Part shown: positions 5,115 through 9,738 of the stretch, one piece after another
How the letters are laid out: every line of letters begins with the position of its first letter
Numbering within the stretch: the first letter of the stretch is position 1
Assembly (NCBI GenBank): GCA_023663915.1
Contig: JAMPGN010000164.1
Location: 1-9,738 of the forward strand
Direction: 5' to 3'
Length of the DNA stretch: 9,738 nt
DNA from: Eubacterium sp.
GTDB lineage: Bacteria; Bacillota_A; Clostridia; Lachnospirales; Lachnospiraceae
The notes under the pieces: model-generated
What the model was told of the DNA's origin: nothing
The model's database searches: none
Seen by the model: the letters and a program-made list of their open reading frames with translations, nothing else
Made by a program: the position numbers and the translations under genes

Positions 5115-7484
5115 TCACAAAATCTCCTCTTCCGCCTGCATTATTTCATTATTCTCTTCTGCCTGCGGCTCATCGTCAACTTCATCCGTCTGCGCCTGAT
5201 CCTCTTCTGGCTGCAAAACTTCATCATCTATTTCCGTGCCATCTGTACCCTGGAGTCTGTCAATGATCTCCTCTTCCTCCGGAAGAACATCCTGTTTCAC
5301 TTCCGGAAGTTCCCCCTCTTCACTGCCATAAATATCTCCGTACACGATCGACTGTAATCTTTGGGAATATGTTACATCGTCTCCGGAAGAGAGAATCTCC
5401 AACGCCTCCGACTCTGATACACCATAACTATCTGCAAGTGCATCAAGTATCTGCCCATATACATCATACAACTCATCGCTAATGCGATACCGCTCAGCCT
5501 CATCTCTCAGGTTCTGGTATCTGCTCACACCCTCAAGCAAGGCATTTAATGCTTCCAGCCGCATATCAAGCTTCGTGTAATTCTCATAAGATTCAAATTT
5601 ACGCTTTGTCTGCAGAATGATACTGCTCTTCTGGAACAGCGCCTCATCCTCCTCATTAAGTTTCTTGCCATACAACAGATCATATACTTGCTCGTACTGT
5701 TTATAATCGTATGCCACACGAGCCTCCTGTTTCTCTATCTGGTTCGGAAGCAATGTAGACAAAACAATAATACATGCGGCAACTGTCGTACAGAACAAAA
5801 AGACTGACATCACTTTCTTTCTGGAAAGTTTCTTCTCCGGTGCCTTAACTTCATCTTCCGGATTCTGCTCTTTTTGTTTCTTTTTCTTCTTTTCTTTCTT
5901 TGGCTTCTTACCTTTAGCTTCTTCCTCCTCGCCCTCTCCTTCGGCTCCGTCTTCTGCCGCGTTCTTTTTGCCTTTCTTACCCTTCTTTGCTTTCTTTTCT
6001 TTCTTCTTGGCGTTCTTCTTATCTTCCGCTTTCAACTCTGCCAAAAGTTCTCTATTCTCATCGGACAGGTTGCCGATTTCCGATCCGGCTTCACCTTCGG
6101 CATCATTTATTTCCTCATCCTCGTCCTCCTCCAACAGCGCTTCCATAATTTTTGCAAAGAATCCCTGCTTCTTAGGCTCACTCTCGCCTGCTACATCCAT
6201 ACCCGACAACAAATTATTCAATTCATCATCTTCGTCTTCTCCGACATTTTCTGCTTGCGCTCCTTTTTTCTTTTTCTTCTTTCTTTCTTCTTTCTCTTTC
6301 TTTTTTCTTTCCTTCTCCGCTTTCTTTTGTTCCTTCTTAGACAGCTCGGCGTTTTCCCTGCCAGTCAACTCTTCCGGTGTCATCTCACGGATATTCTCAA
6401 GTTCTCCTTCCTCTGAAAAGAAATTGTAGCTATCTTCATTTCCCTCTTCGTCTGATCCCGAAACTCCCCCTAACATAGCCAGCATATCGTCATCTCCCGA
6501 CATGCCTTGATCTGCTTTCTCCAACAGATCATTGATTTCCGCCAGATCATCATCAGATCCCATACCTGCAAGCAGTGCAGACAATTCTTCGTCATCTTCT
6601 CCTGACTCTTCCAATGCAAAATCATCTAGTGCAAAATTATCCATTGGCTCATCAACAGAAACTTGCTCTTCAATTTGACCTGTCTCCTCCAGTCCCAGAT
6701 CCCCTAATCCAAGATCATCTAGACCAAGACCATCCAATCCTAAATCACTTAATGTTAAATCATCCGATTCTGCACTCCCCGACTCCACATCATTTAAATC
6801 AAAATCATCTTCCAACGAATCGTCTAAGACCAGATCATCCAACATATTTTCTTTCGATACCTCTTCCTCTTCCAACGCCACCTCTTCCGGCATAAGACTC
6901 TCATCCAACACGAAATCATCCAGTGTCGCTTCTCCTATCTCACCGGCTGGCTCTTCCATTAATTCTTCCCCCGGCATCTCTCCTATAGAGGCGAATATAT
7001 CATCCGGTAATTCCTCCTCTTCCAGCGCCATCTCTTCCGGCATGAGGCTTTCGTCCAACACGAAATCATCCAGCGTCGCCTCTCCTATCTCATCGGCTGG
7101 CTCTTCCATTAATTCTTCCCCCGGCATCTCTCCTATAGAGGCGAATATATCATCCGGTAATTCCTCCTCTTCCAGCGCCATCTCTTCCGGCATAAGGCTT
7201 TCGTCCAGCGCAAAATCGTCCAGTGTCGCTTCTTCTACCTCATCGGCTGGCTCTTCCGCTAATTCTTCCTCCGATGTCTCCCCTATAGAAGCAAACATGG
7301 CTTCGATTTCATTCATGCTCATTGCCTTATCTTCTTCGTCCGGCACAGGATTGTCAGATATTCCCTGCGCATCACCCATCTCATTAAGTTCTGGTGTCTC
7401 TGATAATGAATCTGCGCTGGTCTTACTTTCTCCTTCTATCAAAGATTTTAAAAGACTATCCAAATATTCTTCACTCGAACTCAT
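5115..7484 (-). CDS. Repetitive acidic/Lys-rich single-pass membrane protein, function unknown
   Basis: I do not recognise a named family for this 789-residue protein. Residues 1-60 are acidic and contain EYLDSLLKSLIEGE (6-19) and MSMNEIEAMFASIG (55-68). Three tandem 50-residue repeats follow (61-210), then five pentapeptides of DDLGL type (241-265) and acidic segments with recurring DEELSALLAGM-like motifs. Lys/Glu-rich charged helices occupy 383-408, 487-508 and 523-550. One hydrophobic segment, VMSVFLFCTTVAACIIVLS (558-576), is preceded by KKLSRKK. Lysine-rich flanking on the N side predicts that residues 1-557 are cytoplasmic. About 210 residues would be outside: a Tyr-rich helical domain (590-720), perhaps TPR-like, and an acidic tail. 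There is no cleavable signal peptide. The start has GGAG 7-8 nt upstream and a promoter at 7516-7544. It leads the probable operon with hisH, hisF and ung. Codon structure is intact across repeats and lysine runs, so it is a real gene. Confidence 0.85.
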   Translation of the reverse strand: MSSSEEYLDSLLKSLIEGESKTSADSLSETPELNEMGDAQGISDNPVPDEEDKAMSMNEIEAMFASIGETSEEELAEEPADEVEEATLDDFALDESLMPEEMALEEEELPDDIFASIGEMPGEELMEEPADEIGEATLDDFVLDESLMPEEMALEEEELPDDIFASIGEMPGEELMEEPAGEIGEATLDDFVLDESLMPEEVALEEEEVSKENMLDDLVLDDSLEDDFDLNDVESGSAESDDLTLSDLGLDGLGLDDLGLGDLGLEETGQIEEQVSVDEPMDNFALDDFALEESGEDDEELSALLAGMGSDDDLAEINDLLEKADQGMSGDDDMLAMLGGVSGSDEEGNEDSYNFFSEEGELENIREMTPEELTGRENAELSKKEQKKAEKERKKKEKEERKKKKKKGAQAENVGEDEDDELNNLLSGMDVAGESEPKKQGFFAKIMEALLEEDEDEEINDAEGEAGSEIGNLSDENRELLAELKAEDKKNAKKKEKKAKKGKKGKKNAAEDGAEGEGEEEEAKGKKPKKEKKKKKQKEQNPEDEVKAPEKKLSRKKVMSVFLFCTTVAACIIVLSTLLPNQIEKQEARVAYDYKQYEQVYDLLYGKKLNEEDEALFQKSSIILQTKRKFESYENYTKLDMRLEALNALLEGVSRYQNLRDEAERYRISDELYDVYGQILDALADSYGVSESEALEILSSGDDVTYSQRLQSIVYGDIYGSEEGELPEVKQDVLPEEEEIIDRLQGTDGTEIDDEVLQPEEDQAQTDEVDDEPQAEENNEIMQAEEEIL
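6690..6764 (-). repeat. Five 15-bp units encoding pentapeptides of DDLGL type
   Basis: Residues 241-265 of the 789-residue protein read DDLTL, SDLGL, DGLGL, DDLGL, GDLGL. At DNA level these are degenerate 15-bp units. Together they make an acidic, leucine-periodic stretch that may be a flexible binding segment. Confidence 0.75.
6855..7304 (-). repeat. Three tandem 150-bp in-frame repeats
   Basis: Units lie at 7155-7304, 7005-7154 and 6855-7004 and encode residues 61-110, 111-160 and 161-210. The consensus contains DDIFASIGEM, GEELMEEPA, EATLDDFVLDESLMPEE and ALEEEELP. The second and third units are nearly identical in DNA over most of their length, while the first is more diverged, which indicates a recent duplication. 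Because 150 is a multiple of three, copy changes keep the frame. Copy number may vary between strains or be misassembled. Confidence 0.92.
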
Positions 7485-7515
7485 ACTCTCACTCCAATAA
7501 AACTTTTTATGCTTA

Positions 7516-7544
7516 ATTTTAACACATATTGCCTTATTTCACAA
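7516..7544 (-). promoter_or_regulatory. Promoter of the 789-codon gene-hisH-hisF-ung operon
   Basis: On the minus strand TTGTGA (7539-7544) and TAAAAT (7516-7521) are spaced by 17 nt, leaving a leader of about 25-30 nt before the ATG at 7484. No attenuator, T-box or other histidine-responsive leader fits in this space. The upstream Sir2-like gene has no visible terminator, so read-through could add to expression. Confidence 0.55.
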
Positions 7545-7570
7545 ATTTCTTTTAAAAATAACATTTCCCT

Positions 7571-8374
7571 TTAAACATTTTCAAGCCGACAAAGAAAATC
7601 GACAGGATTCTCCTGAATACTTCTCCCCCTGCAGCCAATTCCCTCTCCCAACTGATAAAGTACCTGATGAACCCGATATATAAATGCCTTCTGATTATAT
7701 AATACAATTTTTTCAAATGGAAATCTGATCACCGCCGGATATTCCATTCCAACCCCTAATTCAAGTATACATAATTTCCTATTTACAGTCCCCCGAAGCC
7801 ACCTGGTATACTCATTCCATTGATCTAAATACCCTTCCTCAGCATACTTGCTCACACCCAACTGATTGAATCTGAGTCTGCCGCCGCAAACAGTGCATAA
7901 TGGTTCACTCATATCCTGCAATGACTGTTCTTTTCGATAATATCGTAATACGGCATCATAACTATCCTGTGGAATAGAAGTTAGCTCATGTGAACAATTA
8001 TGATCACACTGCATCCTACGAAAACCGCCGCACGGTGTCACAATCCTGCTCTCTGTAATGCCTGCTTCATATATATAATCATCCATACATAAAGATACAA
8101 CAAAATAATTTTTGCCTGCAATAAGATTGCTTAAATTTTTATATGCTGTTCTCCATTTATCTTGTCTGGACTGTTGCAATATCATTTTTTGCAAAAAAGG
8201 AATAATCCAGATATACTCCTCTCTTCCATCTATCTCCTCCTCTATCTCCTGGTATCGCCTATCTTCTGTCAATCCACTCCAATCATATTGTAAATCTTCC
8301 CCTAATCCCACAAGGACCAGATCTGCATCTCTTATTTTCTCTTCTAATTGCCTCAGTTCACTATGTCCCATCAT
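7571..8374 (-). CDS. Divergent Sir2-like (sirtuin-fold) protein lacking the catalytic histidine
   Basis: The 267-residue protein follows the plan of Firmicutes Sir2-like proteins: the N-terminal Rossmann strand ADLVLVGLGEDL (17-28), FVVSLCMDDYIYEAG (91-105) where sirtuins have the TQNxDxLHxxAG motif, IVTPCGGFRRMQC (111-123) where they have VxxxHGxxxxxxC, a zinc ribbon of C123/C127 and C160/C163, and LCILELGVGMEYPAVIRFPF (201-220), which matches the LELGVGxxxP strand of this group. The histidine that acts as general base is replaced by C115, the Asn of the NxD motif by C96, and the GAGxS loop is degenerate. Ordinary deacetylase activity is therefore unlikely. It may bind a nucleotide, carry another activity or be regulatory. 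Two ATGs (8374 and 8371) are possible: GAGG lies 4 nt from the first and 7 nt from the second. Codons look AT-richer than in the flanking genes. It lies between cheV and the 789-codon gene. Confidence 0.7.
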   Translation of the reverse strand: MMGHSELRQLEEKIRDADLVLVGLGEDLQYDWSGLTEDRRYQEIEEEIDGREEYIWIIPFLQKMILQQSRQDKWRTAYKNLSNLIAGKNYFVVSLCMDDYIYEAGITESRIVTPCGGFRRMQCDHNCSHELTSIPQDSYDAVLRYYRKEQSLQDMSEPLCTVCGGRLRFNQLGVSKYAEEGYLDQWNEYTRWLRGTVNRKLCILELGVGMEYPAVIRFPFEKIVLYNQKAFIYRVHQVLYQLGEGIGCRGRSIQENPVDFLCRLENV

Positions 8375-8400
8375 GTGTCCTCATATTTTATTGCCGCCAT
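8371..8400 (-). CDS. Possible 9-codon leader ORF overlapping the Sir2-like start
   Basis: ATG at 8400 opens MAAIKYEDT and stops at TGA 8371-8373, which overlaps the ATG of the Sir2-like gene as ATGA. A GAGAGG lies 4 nt upstream. The arrangement would allow translational coupling. It is too short to be judged by coding content and could be chance. Confidence 0.2.
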   Translation of the reverse strand: MAAIKYEDT

Positions 8401-8421
8401 AATGCCTCTCGTACACATCAT

Positions 8422-8449
8422 TTCATATCTATATATAGAATTTTAGCAA
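8422..8449 (-). promoter_or_regulatory. Weak candidate promoter for the Sir2-like gene
   Basis: TTGCTA (8444-8449) and TATGAA (8422-8427) on the minus strand are 16 nt apart, just after the cheV terminator and about 50 nt before the start codon. The match to consensus is moderate, but the terminator upstream implies that some promoter must lie here. Confidence 0.35.
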
Positions 8450-8462
8450 AATATTCCTATCC

Positions 8463-8490
8463 CATAAGAAAAGCCGGGAAACTCCCGGCT
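8463..8490 (-). terminator. Intrinsic terminator of cheV
   Basis: The minus-strand stem AGCCGGGA / TCCCGGCT (8 bp, GC-rich, 3-nt loop, 8472-8490) is followed by TTTTCTTAT. It lies 20 nt after the cheV stop codon at 8510 and separates cheV from the Sir2-like gene. Confidence 0.9.
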
Positions 8491-8509
8491 CATATCTCTC
8501 TGGCATATA

Positions 8510-9412
8510 CTACTTCAGATTTAAAACCAACTCATCCACCGTGCGTACCAAATTACCAATCTCAGGTTTTGAAAGCTGTGCATCTGCTCCGAGCGCTGCT
8601 CCTTTTCTTTTCATTTCCTCATTTACTAAGGACGAGAAGATCACAACCGGAATATCCTTTGTCACTTCATCGGATTTAATCAGTTTCGTCAAACGATGAC
8701 CATCCATAAGAGGCATTTCAATATCCGTAATGACACATTGAACATGATCTTTCAGTGTGCCCTCACGCTTACATTCTTCAATGACATCATATGCCTGCTG
8801 ACCATTCTCCGTATGAATCAGATTCGCATATCCTGCTCTATGTAAAGAATCAACGATCAGCTTATTCAATAACGGAGAATCTTCCGCAATCAAAATCGGC
8901 ACGTCGTTCCTCTGTCTCTCGCCCAGCTCCTCTATATCTGTCATCTTCAATCCTGTCTCCGGATTGATATCTGTCACAATCTTCTCAAAATCAAGAATGA
9001 TAATCAATCGTTCCTCATACTTAATAATACCTGTGGAAACACCTTCTTCCGTTGTTGATACGGCAGCTCCCGGCTTAATGATATCACGCCATGATACACG
9101 ATGAATGCCTACAACGGAATCCACATGGAATGCAATATCTAATTGATTAAAACTTGTTATAATAAATAAACCACCAGGAGTCGAGTTACCACGCTGTAAA
9201 CAATTCTTTAAATCGATCGCTGTAATCATCGTATCACGCGGCATAAAAATACCTTCGATACTAGGGTGCGCATTTGGCACCGGCGTAACCGGCTGATAGG
9301 TAATGATCTCCTTAATCTTAGCAACATTAATGCCATATGCATTACCATCCAATTTAAATTCAAGTACCTCCAACTCATTGGTTCCGTTCTCAAGCAGAAT
9401 CTTTGTATCCAT
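8510..9412 (-). CDS. cheV: Chemotaxis coupling protein CheV (CheW domain plus receiver)
   Basis: CheV couples chemoreceptors to the kinase CheA through its CheW-like domain, and its receiver domain is phosphorylated during adaptation. The 300-residue product has the CheW-like domain at about 12-150 (EVLEFKLDGNAYGINVAKIKE, residues 15-35; PSIEGIFMPRD, 50-60; a FDSVVG-type turn, HVDSVVGIHRVS, 96-107). The receiver runs from about 171 to 295, with acid pair E177/D178 in LIAEDSP, phospho-acceptor D230 in VITDIEMPLMDG, S260 in VVIFSS and K282 in QLSKPE. All phosphorylation residues are present. The frame extends to a GTG at 9421, but that codon lies in the ribosome site GAGGTGG. The ATG at 9412 sits 6-7 nt after it and is the better start. 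The length agrees with B. subtilis CheV (303). It is a single-gene unit with its own terminator and no other che or fla gene in the window. It indicates a chemotactic, probably flagellated host. Confidence 0.95.
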   Translation of the reverse strand: MDTKILLENGTNELEVLEFKLDGNAYGINVAKIKEIITYQPVTPVPNAHPSIEGIFMPRDTMITAIDLKNCLQRGNSTPGGLFIITSFNQLDIAFHVDSVVGIHRVSWRDIIKPGAAVSTTEEGVSTGIIKYEERLIIILDFEKIVTDINPETGLKMTDIEELGERQRNDVPILIAEDSPLLNKLIVDSLHRAGYANLIHTENGQQAYDVIEECKREGTLKDHVQCVITDIEMPLMDGHRLTKLIKSDEVTKDIPVVIFSSLVNEEMKRKGAALGADAQLSKPEIGNLVRTVDELVLNLK

Positions 9413-9433
9413 GTAATCCACCTCACGTTATAG

Positions 9434-9463
9434 TTATAAATTTAGAAAAACCTTATAAATTTA
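9434..9463. repeat. 11-bp direct repeat in the cheV leader
   Basis: TTATAAATTTA occurs exactly at 9434-9444 and 9453-9463, 19 bp apart. Each copy contains the palindrome TAAATTTA. The pair lies 22-51 bp upstream of the cheV ATG, and the spacing is close to two helical turns. It may be an operator pair, or a fluctuation in AT-rich DNA. Confidence 0.4.
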
Positions 9464-9528
9464 TCAGATTGCATATTCATTTTACCAGCCTATCCCGAAA
9501 AAATCTAGCACAATCTCAAATTTACTTA

Positions 9529-9537
9529 ATTATATCA
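9529..9537 (-). promoter_or_regulatory. Candidate extended -10 promoter for cheV
   Basis: The minus strand reads TGATATAAT, a perfect TATAAT with the extended TGn, directly after the upstream terminator's T-tract. Only a run of T stands at the -35 position. The resulting cheV leader would be about 110 nt. No clear sigma-28 (FliA-type) promoter was seen. Confidence 0.45.
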
Positions 9538-9547
9538 TAAAAAAATT

Positions 9548-9586
9548 AAAAAAAAAACACTATTTGCATTTTTTTGCAAATAGTGT
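9548..9586 (-). terminator. Strong intrinsic terminator of a transcript entering from the right
   Basis: ACACTATTTGCA (9557-9568) and TGCAAATAGTGT (9575-9586) form a perfect 12-bp stem with a 6-nt loop. On the minus strand it is followed by nine T residues and a further T-rich stretch. The plus strand lacks a T-tract, so the orientation is minus. Confidence 0.9.
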
Positions 9587-9589
9587 GAA

Positions 9590-9738
9590 AATTTCTCTCT
9601 CTTCTTCCATTTTCAAGGGACACACCCTCAAAACCGAACCTGAAAATCTCAACAATAAATCTTTCTCTTCTCGAAAGAATCTCTGATTCTTCCGAACGAA
9701 GTTGTAGATGTTCTTGGGCGGTGTCCTCTACCGCCCTA
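9590..9738 (-). other. Non-coding tail, probably the 3' trailer of an rRNA-type operon
   Basis: No open frame of note lies here. Two further hairpins are present: TCGAAAGAATC / GATTCTTCCGA (9671-9695, 11 pairs including one G-T, 3-nt loop) and GGGCGGT / ACCGCCC (9716-9736, 7 pairs, 7-nt loop). The minus strand carries GGTTCGGTTTTGAGGGTGTG and CCCTTGAAAA, which resemble the boxA-like and complementary processing sequences flanking 23S and 5S genes in Clostridia. With the strong terminator that follows, this fits the end of an rRNA operon whose genes lie beyond the window. No mature rRNA or tRNA sequence is visible, so the call is tentative. Confidence 0.35.

Noticed and set aside
6265..6310. 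Programmed -1 frameshift at A-runs (AAAAAAG) in the lysine-rich segment
   Set aside because: The heptamer is phased AAA AAA G in the reading frame, not A AAA AAG, and the zero frame runs on intact to a sensible C-terminus.
5874..6429. Plus-strand frames rich in Phe/Leu or Ser that look like multi-span membrane proteins
   Set aside because: They are the antisense of the Lys/Glu-rich and acidic parts of the 789-codon gene. They lack ribosome sites, and the minus-strand gene explains the composition.
6855..7304. CRISPR-like repeat array
   Set aside because: The units are 150 bp, tandem without spacers, in frame and coding.
7042..7500. Plus-strand Ser-rich repetitive frame
   Set aside because: It is a mirror of the 150-bp repeats. 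The Ser runs are reverse complements of Glu/Asp codons.
9716..9736. tRNA anticodon arm or partial tRNA
   Set aside because: The stem is 7 bp with a 7-nt loop lacking U33 on the minus strand and a purine at 37 on the plus strand, and no D or T arm can be placed around it.

Overview
The window looks like chromosomal DNA from a motile, low-to-mid GC Clostridia species, most likely a Lachnospiraceae (Clostridium cluster XIVa) relative. The grounds are the protein style (the HAFLASNT/HDTGAHGF form of LysA, a CheV-type coupling protein, an acidic/Lys-rich single-span membrane protein), strong AGGAGG-like ribosome sites and sigma-A-type promoters. The assignment is by recognition only, not by a search. 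Both ends carry sequence that is usually multi-copy: a transposase fragment on the left and a structured, terminator-ended RNA-operon-like tail on the right. This is what one expects of a complete short-read contig broken at repeats.

Layout. 1-492: the C-terminal part of a DDE transposase on the minus strand running off the window, IS-end-like sequence, a 13-bp hairpin and a possible 27-codon coding remnant. 493-1776 (-): lysA, last step of lysine synthesis. 1777-2068: divergent promoter region. 2069-2914 (+): a DegV/FakB fatty-acid-binding protein, the only convincing plus-strand gene. 2956-7484 (-): a probable four-gene operon, read right to left as a 789-residue repetitive acidic/Lys-rich membrane protein, hisH, hisF and ung, with gaps of 24, 24 and 53 nt and a good promoter in front of the 789-codon gene. 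7571-8374 (-): a divergent Sir2-like protein that keeps the four zinc cysteines but has lost the catalytic histidine. 8510-9412 (-): cheV, with its own terminator. 9413-9738: cheV leader, a strong minus-strand terminator and the tail of a transcript entering from the right.

How the genes relate. HisH and HisF form the imidazole glycerol phosphate synthase, here without hisA or other his genes. Ung repairs uracil in DNA, LysA makes lysine and DegV carries fatty acids, so these are housekeeping genes with no obvious common theme. The unusual part is the stretch cheV / Sir2-like / 789-residue membrane protein. The membrane protein carries three tandem 50-residue repeats (150 bp each, two nearly identical in DNA), five pentapeptide repeats and many short acidic 'E-I/L-x-x-L/M-L/F' motifs that resemble the CheY-binding N-terminal peptide of FliM/FliY. 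Together with the nearby CheV this suggests, but does not show, a link to chemotaxis or the flagellar motor. No CRISPR array, tRNA gene, riboswitch or complete mobile element was found.
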